A DNA stretch of 56,287 nucleotides from Gemmataceae bacterium (GTDB lineage Bacteria > Planctomycetota > Planctomycetia > Gemmatales > Gemmataceae). The notes under the pieces are model-generated. The model ran no database searches. It worked only from the letters and a program-made list of their open reading frames with translations, and was not told where the DNA came from. Of the stretch, positions 16,515 to 26,564 are shown piece by piece. The stretch's first letter is position 1. Each line of letters starts with the position of its first letter. A program made the position numbers and the translations under genes. The stretch lies in the NCBI GenBank assembly GCA_009692065.1, contig SHZY01000015.1, forward strand, positions 1-56,287, read 5' to 3'.

Positions 16515-18059
16515 TCACTGTGCCGCGATATGCGTCACGCGCAGCACGTTGTTGTAGCCGGCCACCTTTCTCTCGGGCGCGCCATGGACCGCAATGGTTC
16601 GGCCAACGTACGATTCGAGCGATTTGCCCTCGCCTACCACGATGTAGGCGATGACTTCACCATTGCTTTTCTCCAGGCGCCATTCAGGCCCGACCTTGCT
16701 GGCGTTTCGGACGAGCGTGCCGTACGGACTCCATTGTGGACTCACGATCGGTTCAGTCCCGCCGGCTTGCCGGACGTTTTCATCGATGTGAACCCTTGGC
16801 CGGCTGGTTTGTAGGAATCTGCTTGATTGCAATTCGCTGATGCGCAGATCGAGCTTGTCGCCCTTCAGTTCGAACGCCGCGGGCTTGGTGTCGCTGACCG
16901 TCGTTGCAATCTTCTGAATGGTGACCGCGGCGCTGCCTTCGAGAATCAGGCGATCTTCGAGAAGAGAAATCGCCAGCGCATCGCAGCTGCCATTCAGCAT
17001 GTCGCCGGAGATTTGCACCTTGCCGGTCGCCTTCAGCGTGCCCTTGCCGGTTTGCAGGTCGAGGCTTTGGCAGACGATCTTGAACTCGTGCTTCTTGTTG
17101 ACCATCGCCGTCACGATGGTTTGGCCATCGATCATCTCGACATGCAGGCTCCACGGCGAATCCTTCTGGCGAACGGCCTGCTCCGCAATGCGCGGCGAAA
17201 TCAGCACCGCGGGTGGGTCAATGGCTTGCGGCACGGACGGCTTCACGGGCGGCGTAGGTTGGAGCGACGGAAAGGTCGGCTCAAGGGATCCGTGCATTGG
17301 CTTGAGGCCGGGGTCATTTGCATATAGTTCCCGATTTCGCCTCGTAATAATGATGCTCTTTGCCGCAACAGCTGCGACGTATTCCGGATCAAGTTTAAGA
17401 ACGCGATTGACGATTGCTTCTGCCTCAGTGAGTTTGTTCTGCTTCATAAGCTCGGCAGCCTGCTTCATCATCGTGTCGATGGATTCTTGCTGAACCACAG
17501 GCGCCGGCTGCGGCTTGACCACCGGCGGCACACTCTGGCCCGGCTTGTCGGTAGGTTTCGGCAACTCCGAGGGCGCCGGCTGATTGACAATCACCGGCGG
17601 CTTGGGCTCTGCCGGCTTCTCATTCGTGATAGAGGGAAACGGAGGAAAGGGGTCGTCCTTCTTGGTTTCCGTTGTCGGCGGCGCTGGCAAGGGCGCCGGC
17701 TTCGGCGCGTCGATCACCGGCGGCGGCGTTGTCTGCTTGTCGTCCTTCGCCGGCAGAGTCGTCGGCGGCGGAATCACCGTGCCTCCGGTTGTCGGCGCGA
17801 CGGGAGGCGGTAGCGTCAACGGCGACAAGTCGGGCGGCGGCAGTGGCGTCAACGGCGGCAGGTCCGCCGGCGCCGGGACCTTCTTCAGCTCCAGGTCCTT
17901 CTTGAAAATCTCGAACAGGTCGCTGAAGTCCTTCTTCTGTTCCGGCTCCGCTTTCTTGGGGGCGTCCTGGGCGCCGATCGGCTGCGTGAACGACAAGCCT
18001 CCCGCGACCAGACCGGCGAATGCCGCGAGGCTCAAACCAAGGTAGAGTTTCCTGCGCAT
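16515..18059 (-). CDS. Exported proline-rich protein with TPR-like segment
   Basis: A 514-residue exported protein. The signal peptide is MRRKLYLGLSLAAFAGLVAG, with AAGGAAG seven bases before the ATG. Residues 35-190 are low complexity and rich in Pro, Lys and Thr (many PPP and KPxPA units), probably an extended linker in the periplasm. Around residue 195-245 a TPR-like helix pair is seen (QAAELMKQNKLTEAEAIV, VLKLDPEYVAAVAAK). The C-terminal 200 residues are beta-rich, contain LEGSAAVTIQKIATTV and end in GRTIAVHGAPERKVAG...LRVTHIAAQ. No family is recognised for that part. An envelope-structural or assembly role is possible but only inferred. Its own terminator follows the stop. Confidence 0.7.
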   Translation of the reverse strand: MRRKLYLGLSLAAFAGLVAGGLSFTQPIGAQDAPKKAEPEQKKDFSDLFEIFKKDLELKKVPAPADLPPLTPLPPPDLSPLTLPPPVAPTTGGTVIPPPTTLPAKDDKQTTPPPVIDAPKPAPLPAPPTTETKKDDPFPPFPSITNEKPAEPKPPVIVNQPAPSELPKPTDKPGQSVPPVVKPQPAPVVQQESIDTMMKQAAELMKQNKLTEAEAIVNRVLKLDPEYVAAVAAKSIIITRRNRELYANDPGLKPMHGSLEPTFPSLQPTPPVKPSVPQAIDPPAVLISPRIAEQAVRQKDSPWSLHVEMIDGQTIVTAMVNKKHEFKIVCQSLDLQTGKGTLKATGKVQISGDMLNGSCDALAISLLEDRLILEGSAAVTIQKIATTVSDTKPAAFELKGDKLDLRISELQSSRFLQTSRPRVHIDENVRQAGGTEPIVSPQWSPYGTLVRNASKVGPEWRLEKSNGEVIAYIVVGEGKSLESYVGRTIAVHGAPERKVAGYNNVLRVTHIAAQ

Positions 18060-18520
18060 GATAGCTTCCTTGCTCGGGTGAGTTGGGATGGTTCGATTGG
18101 GGCAGATTCTACCAAGGAAGGCTTTTCCCTGTCATCACCAGTTCGCCGTGACGTATCCTCATATATTGAAATAACTTGAGACATAGAATTCGGAATGAGA
18201 AGCCGCTAATCGGGCACGTGTGTCGAATTCTACCGCCCCCGGCTGTTGCAAAAACATCCATTAAACCCCTCGTGTTACGTTGCTCCAAGAACATGTCCAC
18301 GAGCGTTTCGCACAAATGCTGGAATAGTGTAGGATTAGGATACCTCGCTACCACGCGAATCTGATTTGGCATCGCTTTTGCTGATCTTCTGACTCACGCG
18401 AAAAGCTTCTTGTGTTTGCGCGAACCTCGGAGGTAAGCGCGCTGTCCGAGAGAGGACCGAGAGTCAAAGTTCACCGCTTGCGGCATAGCAAGCGCCAATC
18501 AGTTTACGCCGGAGGCTCCC
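18060..18520. other. Intergenic stretch with a repeat half copy
   Basis: No supportable gene. It holds a half copy of the GCCGCTTGCGG repeat at about 18474-18492, and presumably the promoter of the minus-strand proline-rich protein gene near 18065-18120. No hairpin of terminator quality was seen. Confidence 0.4.
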
Positions 18521-18811
18521 ATGGCCGTAAAGAACATGCAATCCCTGGAAATGCTTAGCGCCGATCAGCAAGGCGTCAGCGTGACCGGTATGGAATGCAA
18601 GGGTTCGCAGCGGATCGATGGGACCTTTCCGGCGCCCATCTCTGTGTTCAGGCTACCCTTGCTCGGATCGTATCCGACCGAACAGGCCCCAGGCGCGGAT
18701 AATACCGCGACGGCATGGGCCGAGATTCGGACCGGTCGGTCCGCCAGCAAAGCCGGCCACTTAGCCAGAAGCGTGCGATCAACACGATCCGCGTTTTCGC
18801 CACGCAGCTAA
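18521..18811 (+). CDS. Possible small protein, low confidence
   Basis: A 96-residue frame whose ATG is preceded by a strong GGAGG at five bases. The first 25 residues (MAVKNMQSLEMLSADQQGVS) look like a real N-terminus. The rest, rich in Arg, Ser, Thr and Ala, looks like translated non-coding DNA. It may be a gene with a frameshift, a decayed gene, or a small leader. No family is recognised. It sits upstream of the ECF sigma factor gene. Confidence 0.3.
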   Translation: MAVKNMQSLEMLSADQQGVSVTGMECKGSQRIDGTFPAPISVFRLPLLGSYPTEQAPGADNTATAWAEIRTGRSASKAGHLARSVRSTRSAFSPRS

Positions 18812-18884
18812 GTGCCGTCGGTTTCCATCGCAGGCCCCGCGCCTGCACCCCGTTATCCCGTGTGATTAACGAAACTCCGCTCTT

Positions 18885-18942
18885 CGTTTAGCGCCCGCAG
18901 TGAAGCGCCGGACGCCCGGCGCTTCACTGCGGGCGCTAAACG
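18885..18942. repeat. Perfect 27-bp palindrome, TTTAGCGCCCGCAG family, copy 2
   Basis: The arms 18885-18911 and 18916-18942 are perfectly complementary around a 4-nt loop (ACGC). It lies 30 bp upstream of the ECF sigma factor start, between that gene and the preceding region, where it could end upstream transcription. Confidence 0.85.
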
Positions 18943-18972
18943 AGGAAGCGGCCGGGGAAGGAGGGTATCGCC

Positions 18973-19530
18973 ATGACCTGGGACGAAATCTTCGTTTTGA
19001 TCGAACGCGCTCAAGCCGGCGACCGCGCCGCTTTCGGCGAACTCGTGCAGCGATTCCAGCCGGCGGTCTACGCCGTTGCGATGGCGCGCTTGCGCGACCC
19101 GAACGAGGCGATCGAGCTGGCGCAGGAAGTCTTCATCCACGCGATGGGCAAGATCGGCCAGTTGCGCGAGCCGCACTGCTTCGTCGGCTGGCTGCGCCAG
19201 ATCACCGTGCGCATGGCGATCAACCGCGTCACCCGCAAGGCCCCGATCCAGGGCGTTGAGCCGGAGGTCTTGCAGAACGCGCCCGGCGCCGGCGACGGTC
19301 CGCTCGACGAGATCATCCGCAATGAGAACCAGCGGGAGGTCTGGACCGGATTGGATCGCCTGAAGCCGCTCGATCGCGATACGCTGGTTGCCTTCTACAT
19401 CAAGGGTCGCACCTTGAAGCAGATGAGCCGCGAGTTCGAGACGCCGGTCGGCACGATCAAGCGTCGCTTGCACGTGGCCCGCAACCGCCTGCGCAGCGCG
19501 CTCGAAAAGAGCACGGCAACGGCCCGTTAA
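18973..19530 (+). CDS. ECF-type RNA polymerase sigma factor
   Basis: A 185-residue protein with region 2 at residues 8-80 (FGELVQRFQPAVYAVAMARL then EAIELAQEVFIHAM) and region 4 at about 125-175 (LDRLKPLDRDTLVAFYIKG, then RTLKQMSREFETPVGTIKRR with the helix-turn-helix). That is the normal two-domain ECF layout and length. It should direct RNA polymerase to a small regulon. No anti-sigma gene is recognised next to it, although a doubtful small frame lies upstream. The start is set by AAGGAGG nine bases before the ATG. A strong intrinsic terminator follows. Confidence 0.92.
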   Translation: MTWDEIFVLIERAQAGDRAAFGELVQRFQPAVYAVAMARLRDPNEAIELAQEVFIHAMGKIGQLREPHCFVGWLRQITVRMAINRVTRKAPIQGVEPEVLQNAPGAGDGPLDEIIRNENQREVWTGLDRLKPLDRDTLVAFYIKGRTLKQMSREFETPVGTIKRRLHVARNRLRSALEKSTATAR

Positions 19531-19552
19531 CGCCCAAACCTCACTAACCCAG

Positions 19553-19591
19553 ACGCCCGCGGCAACTTGTTGCCGCGGGCGTTGTTTTTTT
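19553..19591 (+). terminator. Intrinsic terminator of the ECF sigma factor gene
   Basis: A 14-bp GC-rich stem (ACGCCCGCGGCAAC with its complement), a very small loop, and a run of seven T after one G. It begins 23 bp after the stop codon. Confidence 0.9.
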
Positions 19592-19600
19592 ATCCTCATG

Positions 19601-19630
19601 TTGTGGCACGGTCTCCTGACCGTGCCACAA
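19601..19630. repeat. 12-bp palindrome, TTGTGGCACGGT type
   Basis: TTGTGGCACGGT pairs exactly with ACCGTGCCACAA around a 6-nt loop. It is followed by a half copy of the GCGGGCGCTAAACG repeat. Both lie between the sigma factor terminator and metK. Confidence 0.65.
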
Positions 19631-19741
19631 CCGGCGCGGCGCGGGCGCTAAACGGGGAAATGCGAGCCTTCTATTTTCCCTGCCTTTTTCTATAATCATC
19701 AATCCAATGGGTCTTGATTCCTCAACGATAAGGATGCTCCA

Positions 19742-20989
<1,248 letters not shown>

Positions 20990-20990
20990 C

Positions 20991-21043
20991 CACTTGCGGC
21001 TTAGCGCTCGCGTGGCGCCGTGCGAGCGCTAAGCCGCAAGGGG
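20991..21043. repeat. GCCGCTTGCGG-family palindrome, copy 3
   Basis: The arms CACTTGCGGCTTAGCGCTCGC and GCGAGCGCTAAGCCGCAAGGGG, directly after the metK stop. It probably ends the metK transcript or separates it from the methyltransferase-like genes. Confidence 0.8.
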
Positions 21044-21139
21044 CAGATTGAGCGTGAAAATTTCTTGACACCACCGCCCCCTCGCCCTTAACGTATTTCT
21101 TGGACCCCACCGACCATTTTTGCATCGAGGAGTGACCCC

Positions 21140-21790
21140 ATGTTGAAGCGTATTCTCGGTCTGACTGCTTTCGCCGTCTGCATCGCCGTGCTCTTGAACA
21201 CCGGTACGATCACCGGCGGCGAGAAGAAGAAAGACAAGAAAGACGACCCCAAGTACAACAACCCGACCTTCGTTCCCACCGCGGATGAAGTCATCGAAAA
21301 AATGTTCGAGATGGCCAAGGTCAACAAGGACGACGTTATCTTTGACCTCGGCTGCGGCGACAACCGCATCTGCTTCATGGCCGCCAAGAAATACCGCGCC
21401 CGCGGCGTCGGCATCGAGACCAACCCGGTCCGCATCAAGGAAGCGATGGAGATGTTCGAGAAGTATAACAAGGACGACGCGATCAGCTACGGCGGCTCTA
21501 TCAAGCTGCCCCTGGTCGAGACCCGGCACGGCGACGCGCTGGCGATCAAGGATCTCAAGGACGCGACCGTCGTCGTCATGTACATGTTCCCCGAGTTCAT
21601 GGACCTTTGGTTCCCGATTGCCGAGAAGACGCTCAAGCCCGGCACCCGCATCGTTTCCCACGACTATAGCTGGACCAAGGGCTGGGAACCGACCGCCACC
21701 GCCACCGTGAAAAGCTCCACCCGCGACAACCACAAGGCAATCCTGTGGATCGTCCCGGAAAAGAAGAAGAAGAAGGCGGCCAACGAGTAA
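21140..21790 (+). CDS. Exported class I methyltransferase-fold protein A
   Basis: A 216-residue protein with signal peptide MLKRILGLTAFAVCIAVLLN and a Lys-rich linker (EKKKDKKDD). From residue 45 it has a class I SAM-methyltransferase fold. Motif I is VIFDLGCGDNRI, the acidic end of beta 2 is GVGIETNP, and a later strand is ATVVVMYMFPEFMD. A tandem paralogue begins 58 bp downstream. In most methyltransferases motif I ends GDGR/GTGR; here GDNR replaces GDGR. SAM is not expected outside the cytoplasm, so either the signal is a membrane anchor with the domain inside, or the fold has another ligand. GAGGAG precedes the ATG. The methyl acceptor is unknown. Confidence 0.78.
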   Translation: MLKRILGLTAFAVCIAVLLNTGTITGGEKKKDKKDDPKYNNPTFVPTADEVIEKMFEMAKVNKDDVIFDLGCGDNRICFMAAKKYRARGVGIETNPVRIKEAMEMFEKYNKDDAISYGGSIKLPLVETRHGDALAIKDLKDATVVVMYMFPEFMDLWFPIAEKTLKPGTRIVSHDYSWTKGWEPTATATVKSSTRDNHKAILWIVPEKKKKKAANE

Positions 21791-21848
21791 CTTGCCCGAT
21801 TTCCCAGCCGTTTGCGGCTGGGCATTTCCCTTTCGAGGAGTTGATCCG

Positions 21849-22415
21849 ATGCGCAACCTGCTGATCGTCGCCGCCCTTGCCGTGCCGCTCCTGGCCTTTG
21901 CACAGGATCAAGGCGAGAAAACCCCTTGCCGGATCATCTACGTTCCGACCGAGCAAGTCGTCGTCGAGAAGATGCTCGAAATGGCCAAGGTCAAAAAGAC
22001 CGATCTCGTATTCGACCTCGGCTGCGGCGATGGCCGCATCGTCGTGACGGCTGCGAAGAAGTACGGCTGTAAAGGCGTCGGCATCGATATCGACCCGGCC
22101 CGCATCAAGGACTCGCTGGCCAGCATGCGCAAAGCGGAAGTCAGCAAGGACCTGGTCGATATCCGCCAGGGGGACGCGTTGAAAGTAAAGGATCTCGAAA
22201 AAGCGACCGTCATCATGCTTTACATGCTGCCGGAATTCATGGAAAAGCTGGAGCCGCAGATGAAGGCGCGGCTAAAACCAGGCACGCGCATCGTGGCCCA
22301 CGACTACCCGTTCCCGAACATGGAGCCGGACCAGGTCGTCGAGTTCGAGGTCAAGGACAGCCCGCGGCCGAAGTTCCTGTATATGTGGACCATTCGCGAG
22401 CCGAAGAAGAAATAG
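21849..22415 (+). CDS. Exported class I methyltransferase-fold protein B
   Basis: A 188-residue paralogue of the preceding gene. The signal peptide is MRNLLIVAALAVPLLAFAQ with predicted cleavage after FAQ. Motif I is VFDLGCGDGRIVV, a canonical form, followed by GVGIDIDPARIKD and ATVIMLYMLPEFMEKL. Compared with copy A it lacks the Lys-rich linker and the roughly 10-residue insertion before the third strand. GAGGAG lies eight bases before the ATG; an earlier in-frame start at 21792 would put 19 residues ahead of the signal and is rejected. The 58-bp spacing suggests one operon. The shared mLPEFM/MFPEFM motif and GTRIVAHDY/GTRIVSHDY suggest a common substrate. Confidence 0.82.
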   Translation: MRNLLIVAALAVPLLAFAQDQGEKTPCRIIYVPTEQVVVEKMLEMAKVKKTDLVFDLGCGDGRIVVTAAKKYGCKGVGIDIDPARIKDSLASMRKAEVSKDLVDIRQGDALKVKDLEKATVIMLYMLPEFMEKLEPQMKARLKPGTRIVAHDYPFPNMEPDQVVEFEVKDSPRPKFLYMWTIREPKKK

Positions 22416-22421
22416 CGGCAT

Positions 22422-22478
22422 GCCCTGGGATGAGGTACTTTGAATCCCAGGGCTTCGGGCGTACCCGCACCCCTGGGC
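22422..22478. repeat. CCCAGGGGTGAGGTAC-family palindrome, copy 2 (degenerate)
   Basis: GCCCTGGGATGAGGTAC...GAATCCCAGGGC forms an internal hairpin and is followed by a related half (GTACCCGCACCCCTGGGC). It lies just after methyltransferase-like gene B. Confidence 0.7.
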
Positions 22479-22583
22479 GTCCGAACTAAAATACATTTGT
22501 AAGAACCAATCCGTTTCGCGTATCATTTCGTCACATTAACGGACGTCGTTGCAACCCGTCGGTTGATAATACGGAGGTCCACC

Positions 22584-25500
22584 ATGTCGGCACAGAAATC
22601 CACGCTGCGTTGGCGCCTTGTCGGAGTAGTTCTTTTGCTTTGCGGCATCGGCGCCGCGACCGCCATCTGGAACACGGTCTCCGAAGCCGGCGGCCAGGGC
22701 TTTGAGCCCCGCGTGCTTGCCGTGTTCAAGGACAAACAGCTTCAGGTTGCGATCGAGATTCCTGGGTCCGCGGAAAAGGGGCTGACTGGCAAGGTCAGCG
22801 TCGATTTGCTCGGCAAAGACGGCAAGGCGCTGGCCAGCCGGGCTTCGAAGCTGAGCAAGCTCGACCCAAACACTCAACTCGCCTTCCAGTTCGATGACGT
22901 GAACAAGGCCGACGCCGAGAACCTCAGCCTGCGCGTTCAGTTCAAGGGCAAACAGGTCGTGTTCCAGCTCGCCAAGGTGCTACTCGGCAAGGGGCATGAG
23001 ACGACCATTAGCGCCGGCACCGAGTTCCATGCCGGCAGCCAGGCGTCGCTCCATTGTACCGTACAGGGCATCCGCTCCATCGCCGAGTCGGTCCCGCACG
23101 TCGGCAGCAACGTCGTCATTTCCCTGATCGACGCCAAGAAGAACAAGCACCACGTCTACTCCGGCCTGACCGACCAAAAGGGCAAGGTGCTCGCCAACTT
23201 CGACATCCCGACGCTCGAAGCCGGGACCTACACGATGGAAATCGCGACCCGCTCGGCCCTCGGCGAAGAAAAGCTCGAACGCCAGGTCCGCATCAAGGCT
23301 GACGGCAAGATCCTGCTGGTTACCGATCGCCCGATCTATCAGTCCGGCCATCTGATTCACCTGCGTGCGCTCGCCCTGCGTTCCTTCGACATGAAGCCGC
23401 TCGAAAACAAGGACGTCCTCTTCGAGATCGAAGATCCCAAGGGGAACAAGGTCTACAAGAAGACCTTCAAGACCTCCGACTTCGGCATCGCCTCGGTTGA
23501 TTTCCAGCTTGCCGACGAAGTCAACATGGGCGACTACAACCTCCGCGCCATCATCGGCGACATCCGCGCCGAGAAGACCGTGCAGGTCAAACGCTACGTG
23601 TTGCCGAAGTTCAAGGTCGAGGTGAAGGCCGACAAGACGTTCTACCTGCCGAAGGAAAAAATCACCGTCGATCTGCAGAGCGACTACTTCTTCGGCAAAC
23701 CGGTGGCGAACTCCAAGATCGAGGTGTCTGCCAGTACGTTCGATGTCGCGTTCAAGGAGTTCTCGAAGTGGAAGGGCATGACCGACGCCAATGGCCATGC
23801 CAAGTTTGAGATTCAGCTTCCTGATTACTTCGTCGGCCAGCCATTGCAAGCTGGCAATGCGATCGTCAAGCTCGATATCAAGGTGCTCGACAATGCCGAC
23901 CACACCGAGAAGGTCGTCAAGTCCTACGCGGTCAGTGACCAGGCGATCCGCCTGAGCGTGATCTCCGAAGGCGGCAAGATGGTGCCAGGCCTCGAAAATC
24001 GCGTGTTCCTCGCCGCCATCTATCCCGATGGCAGCCCGGCCCCGAACGTCGAAGTCAAGCTGTGGCACAAGCGCGAAGCCGACGCGCAGCATCCCTGGAT
24101 GGGCGGTCGCGGCGGTCGCTTCGGCGGCGGCATCGCACCGCAACCAGTGCCGCAACCCGGCAAGGAACAACCGAAGGAAGAAAAGGTCGGCGACCCGATC
24201 GCCGTCGTCAAGACCAATTCGGCCGGACTCGCCGAAGTCAAGATCACGCCCACCAAGGAACAATTCCGCGCCGGCGGCTGGGGCAACCGCGATATCGAAA
24301 TGGTCGGCGGCAACCAGCAGCACTTTGGCGCTCAGCCCGTTTTCGACCTCCGCCTCGAAGCCAAGGACCCACGCGGCAATCTCGCCCGCACGCATGTCGC
24401 CCTCAATAGCCAGCCGCTCGGCGAAAACGTCCTCCTCCGCCTCGACAAGGCGATCTACCAGACCGGCGACCGCATGAATATCGACATTCGCACCTCGGCG
24501 GGGTTGCCGACGGTCTATGTCGATATCATCCGCGGCGGCCAGGTGATGCTCAGCAAGTGGCTCGAAGTCAAGGACGGCGCCGCCCTGCAGACGCTCGACC
24601 TGCCCCAGAGCGTCTTTGGCAGCCTCGAAATCCACGCCTATCAAATGCTCAGCCACGGCGAGATCATCCGCGATAGCCGCGTGGTCTACGTCCAGGCGAA
24701 GAACGACCTCAAGATCAGCGTCCTTCCCGGCAAGGAAGTACACGAGCCGGGCGAGGATGGCCGCATCCGCTTCCAGGTGACCGATCAAGCCGGCAAACCC
24801 GTTGCCGCAGCGATCGGCGTCATCGTCGTCGATGAAGCCGTGTACGCTCTGCAAGATTTGCAGCCCGGCCTTGAGAAGGTTTACTTCACGCTGCAAGAAG
24901 AACTGCTCAAGCCGCAGACGCAGATCAAGTTCGGCCCGGGCGACACGATCGACAACATCGTCCGCCAGCCAGTCATCCCCGCCGGCCGCCAGCAGATCGC
25001 CGAGGTGCTCTTGACCTCCGTAAAGCTGCCGCGGCCGCAGCGCTGGGAAGTCAACCCAGGCATCGAGCGCAAGCGCAATTTCGAGGCCCGTATCAGCCAC
25101 GTCGCCAACATGATGTACCACGTCGCCTTTGAGCATGGCACCGCGATCGAATGGGACAAGAACGCTAACCGCTGGGTCTTCCGCAAGGACCTGCTCGAAG
25201 ATATGGTCAAGAAGAACCTGCTGCACCCGACGCACCTTGACAACGGCTTCGGCGGTAAACTCACGCTCGAAGACCTGACCAAGGTCGAAAAATCAATGAC
25301 GCCGGAAAACCTGGCACGCTCCGTGACGGCTCAGCGCCTGCAAGGCTGGCAGCACCATCTTCAGGTGTACGCGAGCCAGAATCACAAGACGCTCCTGAAG
25401 GACGGCCGCTGGACCCTGCCGGCGAACGGCCTCGAAGTGGCCATGAAAGCCACCGGCCTCGACAAACGCTGGATGAACGACGGCTTCGGTGAAGCGTTCC

Positions 25501-26564
25501 GGCTCGTCAAGAAGGCTCGCAAGGACAAGAAAGACCCGACCATCTTCGACGATTACGATGTCGTCTCCGCGGGCCCGGATTGCCGACTGGGCGGCCGTGA
25601 TAACGTTAATCTCGCCACAGCCGTGGATCAGATGAACCGCTTCGGCTGGGCCAACTCGCAGCTCTGGTTCCTGAACCGTGACCTCGCGGACGCCACCAAG
25701 AACATGAAAGCCGATCGCTTCGAGATGCAATTGGAACGCGGCGCCGTCAATAGGCGCGCCGGCGACATGCACATGCCGCCGATGATGCCGATGGCGGCCG
25801 GTGGTATCGGCGGCGGTCCCGGCGGCGGTGGCATGATGGGCATGGGCGGCGGAGGGGGCGGTGGCGGCATGGGCGGCGGAGCAGCAGCTCCCGTCACGCG
25901 CGTCCGCGAGTACTTCCCTGAAACCATGCTCTGGCAGCCCAGCCTCATCACCAACGACAAGGGCATCGCCGACATGGCCGTCAGCTTCGCCGACTCCATC
26001 ACCACCTGGCGATTGAGCGCGTCGGCCAACTCCCGTGCCGGCGCCATCGGCGGCGCGACGGTCCCCTTGAAAGTCTTCCAGGACTTCTTCGTCGATATCG
26101 ATCTCCCGGTCAGCCTGACGCAGACCGACGAGATCGCCTTCCCCGTCGCCGTCTACAACTACTTGAAGACTCCGCAGACCGTGAAGATCGAATTGCAAAA
26201 GGAATCTTGGTTCGAGTTGATCGACAACGGCGGCTTCACCCGCAGTCTCGATTTGCAACCGAACGAAGTCACCAACGTCAAGTTCCGCATCCGCGCCGGC
26301 AAGATCGGCTGGCAGCCACTCACCGTCAAGGCGTTCGGCAGCAAGAAATCCGATGCCGTCAAACGCGTCGTCGAGGTCGTGCCCAATGGCCAAAAGTTCG
26401 AACGCGTCATCAGCGATCGCCTGAACGGCAAGATCGTCCAGGAGATCCCGATGCCGGCGAACTCCATCCCCGATGCCTCAAAGCTCATCGTCAGGATCTA
26501 TCCCGGCGTGATGGCCCAGGTCCTGGAGGGAGTTGAGGGTTTGATACGACTACCCGGTGGCTGA
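22584..26564 (+). CDS. Alpha-2-macroglobulin family protein, N-terminal part up to an in-frame TGA at the thioester Cys
   Basis: 1326 residues before the TGA. GGAGG precedes the ATG of MSAQKSTLRW, and a membrane or signal segment (residues 14-34, VGVVLLLCGIGAATAIW) exports it. Macroglobulin-like beta domains follow, with typical macroglobulin segments (LLVTDRPIYQSGHLIHLRAL; VQVKRYVLPKFKVEVKADKT). Around residues 1062-1102 is a Gly/Met-rich tract, then VREYFPETMLWQP, which in vertebrate alpha-2-macroglobulin directly follows the bait region. The chain reaches LEGVEGLIRLPGG and stops at TGA (26562-26564). Homologues have GCxEQ here, so TGA sits exactly at the thioester cysteine. The downstream frame continues without shift. 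Family role: trapping proteases in the periplasm or outside the cell. The full-length product would be 1810 residues. Confidence 0.93.
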   Translation: MSAQKSTLRWRLVGVVLLLCGIGAATAIWNTVSEAGGQGFEPRVLAVFKDKQLQVAIEIPGSAEKGLTGKVSVDLLGKDGKALASRASKLSKLDPNTQLAFQFDDVNKADAENLSLRVQFKGKQVVFQLAKVLLGKGHETTISAGTEFHAGSQASLHCTVQGIRSIAESVPHVGSNVVISLIDAKKNKHHVYSGLTDQKGKVLANFDIPTLEAGTYTMEIATRSALGEEKLERQVRIKADGKILLVTDRPIYQSGHLIHLRALALRSFDMKPLENKDVLFEIEDPKGNKVYKKTFKTSDFGIASVDFQLADEVNMGDYNLRAIIGDIRAEKTVQVKRYVLPKFKVEVKADKTFYLPKEKITVDLQSDYFFGKPVANSKIEVSASTFDVAFKEFSKWKGMTDANGHAKFEIQLPDYFVGQPLQAGNAIVKLDIKVLDNADHTEKVVKSYAVSDQAIRLSVISEGGKMVPGLENRVFLAAIYPDGSPAPNVEVKLWHKREADAQHPWMGGRGGRFGGGIAPQPVPQPGKEQPKEEKVGDPIAVVKTNSAGLAEVKITPTKEQFRAGGWGNRDIEMVGGNQQHFGAQPVFDLRLEAKDPRGNLARTHVALNSQPLGENVLLRLDKAIYQTGDRMNIDIRTSAGLPTVYVDIIRGGQVMLSKWLEVKDGAALQTLDLPQSVFGSLEIHAYQMLSHGEIIRDSRVVYVQAKNDLKISVLPGKEVHEPGEDGRIRFQVTDQAGKPVAAAIGVIVVDEAVYALQDLQPGLEKVYFTLQEELLKPQTQIKFGPGDTIDNIVRQPVIPAGRQQIAEVLLTSVKLPRPQRWEVNPGIERKRNFEARISHVANMMYHVAFEHGTAIEWDKNANRWVFRKDLLEDMVKKNLLHPTHLDNGFGGKLTLEDLTKVEKSMTPENLARSVTAQRLQGWQHHLQVYASQNHKTLLKDGRWTLPANGLEVAMKATGLDKRWMNDGFGEAFRLVKKARKDKKDPTIFDDYDVVSAGPDCRLGGRDNVNLATAVDQMNRFGWANSQLWFLNRDLADATKNMKADRFEMQLERGAVNRRAGDMHMPPMMPMAAGGIGGGPGGGGMMGMGGGGGGGGMGGGAAAPVTRVREYFPETMLWQPSLITNDKGIADMAVSFADSITTWRLSASANSRAGAIGGATVPLKVFQDFFVDIDLPVSLTQTDEIAFPVAVYNYLKTPQTVKIELQKESWFELIDNGGFTRSLDLQPNEVTNVKFRIRAGKIGWQPLTVKAFGSKKSDAVKRVVEVVPNGQKFERVISDRLNGKIVQEIPMPANSIPDASKLIVRIYPGVMAQVLEGVEGLIRLPGG

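Noticed and set aside
19592..19741. SAM riboswitch before metK
   Set aside because: The region has a terminator tail, a 12-bp palindrome and a half repeat, but no multi-helix SAM-binding structure could be traced.
22980..25235. Long antisense open frame of 751 codons opposite the alpha-2-macroglobulin gene
   Set aside because: It mirrors the codon structure of the sense gene in GC-rich DNA; no start signal and no domain. The same applies to 36789-38312, 9103-10344 and 12029-13417 on the minus strand.
26562..26564. Genome-wide reassignment of TGA to an amino acid
   Set aside because: Many other genes in the window end in TGA at their expected C-termini (for example the DUF1553 protein at 38471 and the MFS transporter at 13393), so TGA is a normal stop here; only local recoding is possible.
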